A DNA stretch of 36,353 nt from an uncultured Clostridia bacterium (GCA_934292955.1 CAKQXZ010000019.1:1-36353); one strand, 5' to 3'; numbered from the stretch's first letter, positions 1-9,166 are shown. Notes: generated by a model from the letters alone, not told the origin. Made by a program: numbers and translations.

Positions 1-523
1 GCAAACAATCCAACTGCTTTTCGGCAGATTTGAACTTGCCGCTCTTGTCGCCTAAAACGCCCTTTGCCGCTTCTTCGCCCGCAGAACCGCCTTCGGCTAA
101 AACCGTGGTTGCGTTTTTTATATCGTCGGGTGTTTTGTATTTTTCGGCTTCGCTCTTCTTGCACACGACAACCTGACAGTTATCGAGATAAGGTTCGCTG
201 ATTAAAAGCGCCGATTTCAACTCTTCGGTAATGGTCATTCCGTTCCAGATAACGTCGATTTCTTTGGCGTTTATGGACATTACTTTGTTATCCCAGTTAA
301 TTTCTACAAATTCGATTTTTTTGCCGAGAATTTTACCGACTTCTTTTGCAAGATCGGCGTCGAAACCTATCCATTCATCGGAGCCTTCCGCCTTATAATC
401 CATAGGTTCGTAATTGGTTACGCCGACTTTCAGAACGTTTTCGTTGCCGTTACATGCCGAAAAGGCAAACGTTCCGCCGATTACGGTTATAAAAGATAAA
501 ATAAGAACAAGTAATTTTTTCAT
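1..523 (-). CDS. Polar amino-acid ABC transporter substrate-binding lipoprotein (partial, C-terminus off the left edge)
   Basis: The reverse strand from the ATG at 523 reads an open frame of 174 codons to the window edge. It begins MKKLLVLILSF and has a lipobox FSAC with Cys24 as the predicted lipidated residue. After it come features of the family 3 solute-binding fold: LKVGVTNYEPMDY, then a GFDADLAKEVGKILG segment and a DVIWNGMTIT segment, the usual first lobe of amino-acid binding proteins. It should sit on the outer face of the membrane and deliver a polar amino acid or small organic ligand to a permease; the ligand cannot be told. AGGAGG lies about 8 bases upstream of the ATG. The gene has its own promoter, so it starts a transcription unit; permease and ATPase genes would be expected beyond the left edge. 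Confidence 0.88.
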   Translation of the reverse strand, partial: MKKLLVLILSFITVIGGTFAFSACNGNENVLKVGVTNYEPMDYKAEGSDEWIGFDADLAKEVGKILGKKIEFVEINWDNKVMSINAKEIDVIWNGMTITEELKSALLISEPYLDNCQVVVCKKSEAEKYKTPDDIKNATTVLAEGGSAGEEAAKGVLGDKSGKFKSAEKQLDCL

Positions 524-582
524 AAGACGTTTCCTCCTGCCCGCGCGATCGTGTTTTCTGTTTAAGTTTTGCGAGCCGACCG

Positions 583-642
583 CTTTAGCACGCTAAAGTA
601 TTAAAGCATTGTCATTATACTTCATCACGCTAAAGTTGTAAA
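583..642 (-). promoter_or_regulatory. Sigma-A promoter with two operator-like palindromes for the amino-acid binding protein gene
   Basis: Reading leftward, TTTACA (642-637), a 17-base spacer and TATAAT (619-614) form a strong sigma-A promoter for the gene starting at 523. A palindrome CTTTAGC-AC-GCTAAAG lies at 583-598, just past the expected start point. An imperfect copy with the same 2-base centre (CTTCATC-AC-GCTAAAG) occupies 620-635, almost exactly the promoter spacer. Two like sites 37 bp apart, one inside the promoter and one just downstream, suggest a repressor operator pair. The promoter is read directly; repression and the identity of the regulator are inferred. Confidence 0.75.
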
Positions 643-690
643 GCGTTTTTACACCGAAATCGAAAAAATAATAAAAAAATTTGTGGACAC

Positions 691-733
691 AAAAAACAGG
701 CGTCAACCCGAGCGAGTTGACGCCTGTTTTTTT
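691..733. terminator. Bidirectional intrinsic terminator
   Basis: A perfect inverted repeat whose arm is AACAGGCGTCAAC, with an 8-base loop, flanked by an A-run on the left and a T-run on the right. It lies directly after the stop codon of the LRR lipoprotein gene (740) and before the promoter of the amino-acid binding protein gene. It should end the leftward transcript and could also stop rightward transcription. Confidence 0.9.
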
Positions 734-739
734 AGAACT

Positions 740-3700
740 TTAATTTTCTTGGGAGCAAATTATATTATAGAATCCCCAGAAATTATATTGTTGTCCAATT
801 TCGATTTCGTCCCACATTTCCTTTGTCCCGTTGTAATAAATAGTATTTATACTTCCGCATTCTGAAAAGGCATTTATTCCTATGGACTTTAATCCGCTTC
901 CGAATGCTACAGACGAAAGATTACTGCAATAAAAGAAAGCATTCTGCCCGATTGCCGTCACACTGTCGGGGATAATTATGCTTTCAAGACCGCTACATCC
1001 CGAAAAAGCCGAATCACCTATAATCAAAACACTTCCGTCGTTCGGAATAACACTATTTTTGCAACCGAAAATTAAAGTCCCCGTGGCTTTTTCTATAATA
1101 CAATTACCTGAGCTTAAATATACGTCGTTTTCTTCATCTACAATTATACTTTGAAGCGCGTCGCAATTATAAAATGCTGATATATTTATAGAAACAACAC
1201 TCTTTCCTATTTCAATATTTTTCAACGAAGTACAGTTATCGAATAGGCCGCGAGCAATTTCAGTCACGTTATCGCCGATTCGTATATTTTCAAGTTGGCT
1301 GCATTTACTAAAAACATAACTTCCTACGGTAACAAGACTATTCGGCAGTTCAATTTCACTTAAAGCAGTACAGCCATAAAATGCACTGTCGCCTATCGAA
1401 AGAAGCCCGTTCGGCAAAATAATTTCAGTCAAAGCAGTACAGCCATAAAACGCCCCCGTGCCAGTCGATAAAAGGCTATCCGGTAAAATAATTTCAGCTA
1501 AAGCGCAACAACCCGAAAACGCATAATTACCTATCGACGTTAAATCACTTGTAATAACTACGCGTTTAAGTTGTTTACAGTTATAAAAGGCGTTTTTTTC
1601 TATCGATGTTATATCGCCCGATATAACAACACTTGTAAGTCCGACGCAGTTTGCAAACGCATAATTATATATAACGTAAGGTTCGTCGTTATAATTTTCC
1701 GGTAAAACGAGATCTGTTGCGGTTCCGATATATCCGACAAGGTAATTCACGCCCACTGCGGTATAGAACAACAAACCGTCTATATTTTTCAGTCCTTCGG
1801 CAGCATCGGTCTTAATTTCCGGAGCATACATTCCAATCCACCCGTTTTTATCCCGTTCGCCGGCAACAATGTTAAGTTTACTTTTATTAATAACACATAT
1901 GAGTCTGTCGCAACCGTCAAAAGCGCCTTTGCCGATACTTTCAACGCAACTTCCCAAAGTAACGCTTAATAGTTTACCGCACTTAGCAAACGCGGCGCCA
2001 CCTATAACTTTTACTTTATCGGGGATTACGATTTCCGTTAAAGCCCCGCACTCCCTGAATGCGGAGCCGCCCAACAATTCTACGTTTTCACCTATAACAG
2101 CCCGTTTAAGTTTTCCGCATTTCATAAACGCCATTCCTTCTACGGAAACAACATTGTAGGGAATAATAATTTCGGACAAATCGGCACAATTATTAAATGC
2201 TTCTAAATCTATTGAAACAAGACACTCGGGCAAACTGATTTTTGTTAAACCTTCACATTCCCTGAATGCGGCAAATCCGATTTTGATTACGCTTCCGTCA
2301 TCGGGTATCACGCTGTTTTTACAACCCGCAACCAACGTTTTAGTCTGAGTTTCTATAATGCAATTACCCGAAGAATGATATTTGCGATTACCTTCCGCCA
2401 CCGTGATACTATTATAATTTTTACTTCCGTAAAAGGCGTATTTTGCTATTGTATAATCGTTGCCTTTATAGTTCGCGGGCAAAACGATATTATCCGATTG
2501 TCCGACATATCCGAGAAGATAGTCGCCTTCTTCAAACGAATAAAACAAGAAGTCGTTCTGCATTGTTATGTCGTTCAACTTTTCGGTTCGTATATCAAGT
2601 GCATAGGTTACGAGCCAATCAACCGAAATGCCTTTCCTTATTTCAAGCGTACTCTTATTTATTACTACCGCAAGGTTGTAACAACCTGAAAACACTCCAT
2701 CCTTTATGGATTTTACGCCTTTCCCTATCGTAACGCAGCGCAATTTTGTACACTCAGAGAACACACCGACCTCAAGGCTCGTTACGCTGTCGGGAATAAC
2801 TATTTCTTTGAAGCCACAGCCATAGAATACTCCATTGGATATTTTTTGCAGATTTTCCGGAAATTCAACATTTTCGAGTGATGAACAACGCGAAAAAGTA
2901 TCCCATGTCAACTCCGTTATCCCGTTACCCACAGACACGCTTTTCAGATTTTCGCAATCGGAAAACGCGTATTCACCAATTTCGGTAATGTTATCGGGAA
3001 TCACAAGATCGGTGAGCCCGGGGCAACCGAACATAAAACATGCGGGAATTCTTTTGACATTGCTACCGAAAACTATTTCGGTCAGACTTATACAGTCGAC
3101 GAACATAGTTCCGAAGACATTATCGTCTACGGATTCGGTATTCCAAACTAATTTTTTCAGCCCCGTACAACCGGCAAACACGTTTTTCCCCATAATCCGA
3201 ATATTTTCCGGAATAGTTATACCGATAATATCCGAACAGCCCGCAAATGCGCCGTCGGCTATTTCATTTATCTGCGTATTATTAACAACGGACGGTATTT
3301 CGATTTCTGTAGCATTGTTTGCCCTACCGATTATTTTACAATCTTCGACATGCACGTCCAACTGTTTCCACTTCGCGACGGCCGTGATATCTCTATCGCA
3401 TACGTAATAAAACGAATCTACTTTTTCACCGTCGATATACCAACCTAAAAATTCGCCGTCGCTTTTCTTCGGCCAGTTAAAATACACAAAAATACATTCA
3501 ACGGTAAAAGTATACACGTTGTTTTCGTCGTTTATTCCGCCGTTGAGTTCATATGTTATGTTGTAAACGTTTACCTCCCATTTAGCATATACGGTCAGAT
3601 CGGAACCATATTCGGGAACAAGTTCATTCATTTCGTTTTCGAAAGTGCTTTCCGTAAACCAACCGATAAAGGTATATCCGAATTTCTTTGGTTTACAAAA

Positions 3701-5683
3701 AGAAACTCTTTCGCTTTCGACATTATATGACGACGGATTTTCTTCATCTATGGAACCGCCGTTGAGTTCGTAAGATATAGAATATTCAACGGGAGTCCAT
3801 TTTGCATAAAGAATTTTATCCCCCGTGCTACCTTTTTTTATTACTGTAATCTTCGTTAGAAAAGACGCGTCCGAGTACCAGCCGCTAAATTTATAATGGT
3901 CCTTTTCGGGTTCATTCAACAAAATATCCCTATCGTCTACCGTGTATGATTGCACATTAGACGATATTTGTTTACCGCCGTTAAGTTCGTAAGTGATTGA
4001 ATATTCTATTACTTCCCAAACCGCATATAAAACTTTGTCGCCAAGCATACCCTGCGTTATTCCTGTAATTTGCACAGTACAACCGGGATTGGTAAACCAC
4101 CCCTTAAAAGTATAACCGACCTTTTCTGGATCAGAAAAAACTATATCGGCAGAATTGACTGTATATTCGGCGGGATTTTCGGAAGAATTCGTACCGCCAT
4201 TAAGATTATACGTTATTTTATAAACTATAATTTCCCATTTTGCATAAAGCGTAATGTTGCCGTGAGAACCCGACTCAACCGTAGTTATTTTGTTTACAAA
4301 AGAACTCTCGGTATACCACCCCATAAAAGTATACCCATTTTTGTACGACTTCGAAAAGTAAAACGTTGCGCTTTCAACAGTATATTCTTTTTTATTGCCT
4401 TCGCTTCCGCCGTATGTAATATATGTTATTGAGTATTTTATGGGTTTTATATCGGCATAAACCGTGATATCTCCCGTCGAACCTTGCTTTATGCCACCGA
4501 TAGGCGTAGTAAAGTCCGAATCGGCATACCAGCCCGAAAACTCATAATAATCCTTGCTTATTTCTGCAAAGACAATAGTTTCACTCTCTATCGTATAAGA
4601 CGAAGGATTGTTTGCGTTGTTTTCCGCCCCGCCAAGAACATAATTTATTTTATATTCTATAGGCGTGAACTTTCTTTTTATTACCGTATCTTTTGTAATA
4701 GGCAAACCGTCGTATTCCCATGACAGACTATATCCCGCCTTTACACCCAAAAACGGAAATTGCGATTGAGAAAGAACGTCGCCTTCTTTAACCTTGATTT
4801 TGCCGTTTTTATAAGCGGCGTCACAATAATCAAAAGTTACTTCGTAGTATTCAATCGCCTTTTCTATTTTAAGAACAGCCGTCAGTTCTCCGTCTTTTAA
4901 CGGTTCGTTATCGCGCAGTATAGTTGCAGTAACTGTATATTCACCCGATTCGATTTGCTCGTTACCGTTATACCGTACGGAAAAGCCGTCCGGCAGACCG
5001 CCGATAAATATGGAATGAGCGTTACCGTCATATGTAAAAGTTTTATCTGAGAACGTAACGACATATTCGCTGCCGCTTAATCGTGCCTGACATTTTAAGC
5101 ATGTAATCTCACTTTTAATAGTCAATGCCGACGAGTCGCTTCCGCGCACGACAAGATAAGTCGGTTGATCTGGCGTATGAGCAATTTTCGGAATACTTTC
5201 ATCCGATAAGATCTCATGACATCTCTGACATTCTACGACCTTTCTTCCGACTTCCGTACAAGTAGGCTGCTTATCTTCGATAACATTTTCGATATGGTTC
5301 AAAGCAGGAAGATATTCGCCTTCGGAAATTACCGTTTTGCAATCGGCACAAATAATTCTTTCAGTTCGCCCCGGTTGCGTACATGTCGGCTCGACTCCCG
5401 ATTCTACGGTTTCCGTATGCCCTTTTGCAGGCGTTTCATCCGTTATGTAACTATCGCCGCATTCGCATTCATGCAAAGTATAACCGTCATCCAGACAAGT
5501 AGGTTCGATAATCTTTTCTATATAATTGTGGACATGTTCAGACGAACTGTCTTTGTTGCCAGCCGAAGAACTGTTAACATCGCTATCGGCACTGCCGCCG
5601 ATACTGTCGAAATCGCCGCCGCAGGCGGATAGCATCGCAATAATCATTGCAAAAACAATACAGCAAATAAAATATTTCTTCAT
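740..5683 (-). CDS. Large surface lipoprotein with InlB B-repeats and BspA-type leucine-rich repeats
   Basis: A 1647-residue exported protein. The signal peptide ends in a lipobox LSAC (Cys21), followed by a Ser/Asp-rich linker. Residues about 50-200 hold Cys-pair repeats of the PTC...C..C type common in clostridial surface proteins. About 208-277 resembles an MBG-like beta domain (YDGNAHS...SGEYTVTATI). About 280-780 holds six or seven Listeria-Bacteroides (InlB B) repeats with the YxITYxLNGG start and GWY/YAKW ends. The rest, about 785-1647, is BspA-type LRR_5 repeats (AFxGCxxLxxIxIPxSVxxIG). The protein should be anchored outside and bind host, microbial or glycan ligands; the partner is unknown. 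It is monocistronic, with its own consensus promoter and a terminator. The start is supported by GGGAGA upstream of the ATG at 5683. There is no LPXTG or SLH anchor, so lipidation is the likely attachment. Confidence 0.9.
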   Translation of the reverse strand: MKKYFICCIVFAMIIAMLSACGGDFDSIGGSADSDVNSSSAGNKDSSSEHVHNYIEKIIEPTCLDDGYTLHECECGDSYITDETPAKGHTETVESGVEPTCTQPGRTERIICADCKTVISEGEYLPALNHIENVIEDKQPTCTEVGRKVVECQRCHEILSDESIPKIAHTPDQPTYLVVRGSDSSALTIKSEITCLKCQARLSGSEYVVTFSDKTFTYDGNAHSIFIGGLPDGFSVRYNGNEQIESGEYTVTATILRDNEPLKDGELTAVLKIEKAIEYYEVTFDYCDAAYKNGKIKVKEGDVLSQSQFPFLGVKAGYSLSWEYDGLPITKDTVIKRKFTPIEYKINYVLGGAENNANNPSSYTIESETIVFAEISKDYYEFSGWYADSDFTTPIGGIKQGSTGDITVYADIKPIKYSITYITYGGSEGNKKEYTVESATFYFSKSYKNGYTFMGWYTESSFVNKITTVESGSHGNITLYAKWEIIVYKITYNLNGGTNSSENPAEYTVNSADIVFSDPEKVGYTFKGWFTNPGCTVQITGITQGMLGDKVLYAVWEVIEYSITYELNGGKQISSNVQSYTVDDRDILLNEPEKDHYKFSGWYSDASFLTKITVIKKGSTGDKILYAKWTPVEYSISYELNGGSIDEENPSSYNVESERVSFCKPKKFGYTFIGWFTESTFENEMNELVPEYGSDLTVYAKWEVNVYNITYELNGGINDENNVYTFTVECIFVYFNWPKKSDGEFLGWYIDGEKVDSFYYVCDRDITAVAKWKQLDVHVEDCKIIGRANNATEIEIPSVVNNTQINEIADGAFAGCSDIIGITIPENIRIMGKNVFAGCTGLKKLVWNTESVDDNVFGTMFVDCISLTEIVFGSNVKRIPACFMFGCPGLTDLVIPDNITEIGEYAFSDCENLKSVSVGNGITELTWDTFSRCSSLENVEFPENLQKISNGVFYGCGFKEIVIPDSVTSLEVGVFSECTKLRCVTIGKGVKSIKDGVFSGCYNLAVVINKSTLEIRKGISVDWLVTYALDIRTEKLNDITMQNDFLFYSFEEGDYLLGYVGQSDNIVLPANYKGNDYTIAKYAFYGSKNYNSITVAEGNRKYHSSGNCIIETQTKTLVAGCKNSVIPDDGSVIKIGFAAFRECEGLTKISLPECLVSIDLEAFNNCADLSEIIIPYNVVSVEGMAFMKCGKLKRAVIGENVELLGGSAFRECGALTEIVIPDKVKVIGGAAFAKCGKLLSVTLGSCVESIGKGAFDGCDRLICVINKSKLNIVAGERDKNGWIGMYAPEIKTDAAEGLKNIDGLLFYTAVGVNYLVGYIGTATDLVLPENYNDEPYVIYNYAFANCVGLTSVVISGDITSIEKNAFYNCKQLKRVVITSDLTSIGNYAFSGCCALAEIILPDSLLSTGTGAFYGCTALTEIILPNGLLSIGDSAFYGCTALSEIELPNSLVTVGSYVFSKCSQLENIRIGDNVTEIARGLFDNCTSLKNIEIGKSVVSINISAFYNCDALQSIIVDEENDVYLSSGNCIIEKATGTLIFGCKNSVIPNDGSVLIIGDSAFSGCSGLESIIIPDSVTAIGQNAFFYCSNLSSVAFGSGLKSIGINAFSECGSINTIYYNGTKEMWDEIEIGQQYNFWGFYNIICSQEN

Positions 5684-5704
5684 AACCGTCTCCCGTTTGA
5701 TCGG

Positions 5705-5733
5705 ATTATATCATTTTATCGTACTTGTGTCAA
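5705..5733 (-). promoter_or_regulatory. Consensus sigma-A promoter of the LRR lipoprotein gene
   Basis: TTGACA (5733-5728), a 17-base spacer and TATAAT (5710-5705), reading leftward. Both hexamers and the spacing match the sigma-A consensus exactly. The transcript would start about 15 bases upstream of the start codon, leaving a very short leader. No operator-like repeat is visible around it. Confidence 0.9.
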
Positions 5734-5744
5734 CGTTTATGTAA

Positions 5745-5780
5745 TAAAAAAACGCAGGATGCTTTAGTTAAGCATCCCAC
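5745..5780 (-). terminator. Intrinsic terminator of the feo operon
   Basis: In the leftward transcript, GGATGCTT and AAGCATCC form an 8-bp stem with a 5-base loop, followed within four bases by a run of seven T. It lies about 20 bases past the stop codon of the last feo-operon gene (5801). Confidence 0.82.
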
Positions 5781-5800
5781 GAGAAAAAAACTACATTTTT

Positions 5801-6004
5801 TTATTTTACCGATTTGTCGGAAGATTTTTTGGCGGCAGCCGAGTGGCATTTTCCGCACATCGCGCATGACGAACAGTTGCATCCGCAAGACGATTTGCCT
5901 TTCTTTTTGTCTTTTACAATACCTACTATTATAAGGACAACTACGGCTATGAGTATTGCTCCTATGAGCAATCCGCCCCAATTATTTGCTAACCATTCTA
6001 ACAT
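5801..6004 (-). CDS. FeoB-associated Cys-rich membrane protein
   Basis: A 67-residue protein with one N-terminal membrane helix (about residues 11-30), a Lys-rich stop-transfer patch KDKKKGK and a Cys cluster at residues 40, 42, 44, 47, 50 and 53, spaced CxCxCxxCxxCxxC. This layout is the hallmark of the FeoB-associated Cys-rich family found next to feoB in Bacillota. Its role is not settled; it may handle or sense ferrous iron at the FeoB channel, or do the job FeoC does in proteobacteria. It is the last gene of the operon, 44 bases after feoB, with AGGAG just upstream of the ATG at 6004. A terminator follows. Confidence 0.88.
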   Translation of the reverse strand: MLEWLANNWGGLLIGAILIAVVVLIIVGIVKDKKKGKSSCGCNCSSCAMCGKCHSAAAKKSSDKSVK

Positions 6005-6048
6005 AACTTTACTCCTTTAATCGGTTTTACAATCGATTATGTAATCGC

Positions 6049-8595
6049 TTACGCTTTTACGTCGGCAGAAAGAGTCGTTGCTTCTTTGTAAGGTCTGACG
6101 AGCAGATAAACGATACCCGCAACAAGACCGAGAGCGACGATAAGTTCGATAATACCGACCGCTACGTTACTGAACAGCGTGCCTGCGAACAGTCCGCCGA
6201 AAGCATTAGCGATAAACGCCATAACATAAGCGAAACCGCACTGCCAGCCGATTGCAAACCAAGTCCATTTTGCGTTGTTCATTTCTCTTCTGATTGCGCC
6301 GATAGCCGCAAAGCAAGGAGCGCAGAGAAGGTTGAATACCAGGAAGGAAAAACCGCTGACTTTGGTGAATGCTGCGCCGATAGCCGCGCTCGATCCGTAA
6401 AGGATGGACATAGTACCGACGATGTTTTCTTTTGCAACGATACCGGTGATAGACGCGACTGCAGCCTGCCAGTTGCCGAATCCGATAGGCGCGAAGATCC
6501 ATGCGATGCAGTTGCCGATGAAGGCAAGTATGCTGAGATTCATTTCTTCTTCGGAGAGCATTCTGAATGCGCCGTCCGCAACGCCGAAGCTGCTGAGGAA
6601 CCAGATAACGATGGTCGAAAGAAGGATTATCGTGCCGGCTTTTTTGATGAACGACCAGCCCCTTTCCCACATGCTGCGCAGTACGTTACCGACAGACGGC
6701 AGATGGTATGCGGGAAGTTCCATAACGAACGGAGCGGGATCGCCGGCGAACATTTTTGTCTTTTTAAGAATTATACCCGATATTATTATCGACGCCATTC
6801 CAAGGAAATATGCGGAAGGAGCAACCCACCAAGCACCGCCGAAGATGACGCCTGCGATCATTGCGATAAAGGGAACCTTTGCGCCGCAAGGCATAAACGT
6901 TGTAGTCATAATCGTCATACGACGATCGCGTTCGTTTTCGATCGTTCTCGAAGCCATGATGCCCGGGATACCGCAACCGGTACCGATAAGCATAGGAATG
7001 AAGGATTTACCGGAAAGACCGAATTTTCTGAATATTCTGTCGAGAACGAATGCAATTCTTGCCATATATCCGCACGCTTCAAGAAAGGCAAGGAATATGA
7101 ACAGGATGAATATCTGGGGAACAAAACCGAGTACCGCGCCGACGCCTGCGATAATACCGTCTACGATAAGATTATCGAGCCATTCGGGACAGTTGATTTT
7201 TTCAAGACCGCTGCGGACGAGAACGGGAATACCGGGGACCCATACGCCGAAGTCTGCGGGATCGGGTTCCGCAAATTTGTATTCGTCTGCGAGAACGCCC
7301 ATCTGTTCTTCGAATTCTTTTATTGTCGAAGAGACCGTTTTGGTAACCATCGTTTCTTCGTCGGTTACTTCGTAAGTCGCTTTTTTGTATAAATCGTTGT
7401 CTTTAATATCGTCGTAGAAAGCAAGCAAAGCGGTCTTTGCGGCTTCTGCCGAAAAATTTTCGTCTTCGGTGTCGAGAGCGGCTCTGAGTGATTCAACGTC
7501 GTAGCCTTTTTCTTCGGCATAGTCGATATATCCGTTTACAACGGTGCTTGCGTTGCCGAATTTTTCGGATTCGTCGGTGTAACTCTTACCGTCGGTAGTT
7601 TCCATTCCGAACAGGTGCCAGCCGTCGCCGAACAGTCCGTCGTTCGTCCAGTCGGTAACCCAGCCGCCTACGGTCGTAACCGAGATAAAGTAAACAAGGA
7701 ACATAATTACCGCGAAAATAGGCAGTGCCGCCCAACGGTTGGTTACCACGCGGTCGATTTTATCGGAAACGCTCATCTGACCTTTGTTTTTCTTTTTATA
7801 GCAGGTCTTTAAGAGTTCCGCAATGTAAATGTATCTTTCGTTGGTGATGATACTTTCGGCGTCGTCGTCGAGCTCTTTTTCGGCAGCTTTGATATCGGCT
7901 TCGATATGTTTCGCTACTTCCGCGTCGATATTGAGCGACTGCATAACTTTATCGTCGCGTTCGAATATCTTGATCGCGTACCAACGCTGACGTTCTTCGG
8001 CCATATTATGTACGACCGCCTCTTCGATATGTGCAAGCGCGTGTTCTACTACGCCTGAGAATGTGTGCATAGGAACAGTCTTGCCGTTTTTTGCGGCGTC
8101 GATCGCGGCTTCGGCGGCTTCGGTAATACCCGTCTTTTTGATTGCGGAAATCTCTACTACCTTGCAGCCCAGTCTTTTGGCGAGTTCGTCGGTTCTGATA
8201 ACGTCGCCGTTTTTCTTTACGACGTCCATCATGTTAAGCGCGATAACTACGGGGATACCGAGTTCTACAAGTTGAGTGGTAAGATAAAGGTTACGCTCCA
8301 AATTGCTTGCGTCGATGATGTTAAGAATTACGTCGGGGCTCTTCTTGTCTTCGTTTTCGCCGAGAAGATATTTTCTTGCGACAACTTCTTCAAGCGTGTA
8401 AGGCGACAGAGAATAAATACCCGGAAGGTCGGTTACTATTACGTCGTCGTGCTTTTTCAGTTTGCCTTCTTTTTTCTCGACCGTAACCCCCGGCCAGTTA
8501 CCTACAAACTGATTGGAACCCGTCAGTTCGTTAAACAATGTCGTCTTACCGCAGTTAGGGTTACCGGCAAGAGCAATGGTTATTTTATTACCCAT
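6049..8595 (-). CDS. feoB: Ferrous iron transport protein B (G-protein-coupled membrane transporter)
   Basis: An 848-residue FeoB. The cytoplasmic G domain shows G1 GNPNCGKT (11-18), G2 GNWPGVT (32-38), G3 DLPG (56-59), G4 NMMD (121-124) and G5 SAIKK (150-154), then a helical spacer domain to about residue 285. The membrane part follows, with the two conserved cores SFIPMLIGTGCGIPGIMASR (531-550, Cys541) and the Cys-bearing segment CAPCFAAIGAIRREM (758-772) near the second Gate motif. It imports Fe(II) using nucleotide hydrolysis by the G domain. An extra acidic stretch of about 120 residues (about 330-450) sits after the first membrane helix and is probably extracytoplasmic; it makes this FeoB longer than the roughly 650-770 residues usual in the family. 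AGGAG precedes the ATG. It lies between the two feoA genes and the small Cys-rich protein, all one operon. Confidence 0.97.
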   Translation of the reverse strand: MGNKITIALAGNPNCGKTTLFNELTGSNQFVGNWPGVTVEKKEGKLKKHDDVIVTDLPGIYSLSPYTLEEVVARKYLLGENEDKKSPDVILNIIDASNLERNLYLTTQLVELGIPVVIALNMMDVVKKNGDVIRTDELAKRLGCKVVEISAIKKTGITEAAEAAIDAAKNGKTVPMHTFSGVVEHALAHIEEAVVHNMAEERQRWYAIKIFERDDKVMQSLNIDAEVAKHIEADIKAAEKELDDDAESIITNERYIYIAELLKTCYKKKNKGQMSVSDKIDRVVTNRWAALPIFAVIMFLVYFISVTTVGGWVTDWTNDGLFGDGWHLFGMETTDGKSYTDESEKFGNASTVVNGYIDYAEEKGYDVESLRAALDTEDENFSAEAAKTALLAFYDDIKDNDLYKKATYEVTDEETMVTKTVSSTIKEFEEQMGVLADEYKFAEPDPADFGVWVPGIPVLVRSGLEKINCPEWLDNLIVDGIIAGVGAVLGFVPQIFILFIFLAFLEACGYMARIAFVLDRIFRKFGLSGKSFIPMLIGTGCGIPGIMASRTIENERDRRMTIMTTTFMPCGAKVPFIAMIAGVIFGGAWWVAPSAYFLGMASIIISGIILKKTKMFAGDPAPFVMELPAYHLPSVGNVLRSMWERGWSFIKKAGTIILLSTIVIWFLSSFGVADGAFRMLSEEEMNLSILAFIGNCIAWIFAPIGFGNWQAAVASITGIVAKENIVGTMSILYGSSAAIGAAFTKVSGFSFLVFNLLCAPCFAAIGAIRREMNNAKWTWFAIGWQCGFAYVMAFIANAFGGLFAGTLFSNVAVGIIELIVALGLVAGIVYLLVRPYKEATTLSADVKA

Positions 8596-8662
8596 TTATG
8601 TTTACTCCTTATTATTTATACAGTTTTAATGTTTTGCGTTTACTTCGTAACTTTTCCGCCGA

Positions 8663-8884
8663 TTATTCGACGTCGATAAGTTCTGCGTCGGCTTTACGCA
8701 AAGACAGTTCATATCCGCGGACGGTAATTTCTACCGGATCGCCCAGCGGTGCAACCTTACGGATATACAGTTCGGTGCCTTTGGTAATCCCCATATCCAT
8801 AAGTCTGCGTTTGACGGCACCTTCGCCGCCGACTTTAACGATTTTAACCGTTTCGCCGATTTTTGCCTGTTTTAATGTTTTCAT
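8663..8884 (-). CDS. feoA: Ferrous iron transport protein A (second copy)
   Basis: A 73-residue SH3-like FeoA protein with the family pattern VKRRLMDMGITKGTEL followed by a DPVEITVRGYELSLRK segment. FeoA is cytoplasmic and is thought to help FeoB at its G domain. It is the second of two feoA genes, 16 bases after the first and 67 bases before feoB; GGAGAG precedes the ATG. The two copies differ considerably (70 versus 73 residues, low identity outside the core), so they are not a recent duplication and may play distinct roles. Confidence 0.93.
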   Translation of the reverse strand: MKTLKQAKIGETVKIVKVGGEGAVKRRLMDMGITKGTELYIRKVAPLGDPVEITVRGYELSLRKADAELIDVE

Positions 8885-8900
8885 TTTTAATCTCTCCGTC

Positions 8901-9113
8901 TCAGATCATTATTTTCATCGCCATTTCGCGGCTGATTGCCACTCTGACGTCTTTTACGTTCACAATTATGTTACCGCCCGACTGCGATACCACTTCAACC
9001 GTACTGCCCGTGACAAAACCCATATCTTCAAGATGCTTTTTTACTTCCGGGCTGCCGCCTATTTTTTTTATTATGCACTGCGAGTTGCCGTCGGCAAATG
9101 TTAAAGGAATCAT
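8901..9113 (-). CDS. feoA: Ferrous iron transport protein A (first copy)
   Basis: A 70-residue FeoA-type protein: IIKKIGGSPEVKKHLEDMGF, then an SxVEVVSQSGGNIIVNV strand region and the closing RVAISREMAMKIMI, as in other FeoA proteins. It is the first gene of the operon; the start at 9113 has AGGAGA about seven bases upstream and lies just downstream of the operator region. It probably assists FeoB in ferrous iron import. Confidence 0.93.
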   Translation of the reverse strand: MIPLTFADGNSQCIIKKIGGSPEVKKHLEDMGFVTGSTVEVVSQSGGNIIVNVKDVRVAISREMAMKIMI

Positions 9114-9133
9114 TTTTTTCTCCTATACTTTAC

Positions 9134-9149
9134 GTTAGCAAACGCTAAC
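9134..9149 (-). promoter_or_regulatory. DtxR-type operator, feo site 1
   Basis: A perfect inverted repeat GTTAGC-N4-GCTAAC. It sits in the leader of the feo operon, 34 bp (centre to centre) downstream of an identical half-site pair at 9168-9183. The half-site resembles the core of classical DtxR/IdeR boxes (TTAGGTTAGCCTAACCTAA). The neighbouring DtxR-family gene is the natural candidate regulator; that link is an inference. Confidence 0.8.
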
Positions 9150-9166
9150 CCAATGGCTTAATATAA

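Noticed and set aside
6029..6050. TCGATTAT sequence near the feoB stop codon as a seventh copy of the hairpin repeat
   Set aside because: Only the short middle matches; the TATAAGT part and T-run are absent.
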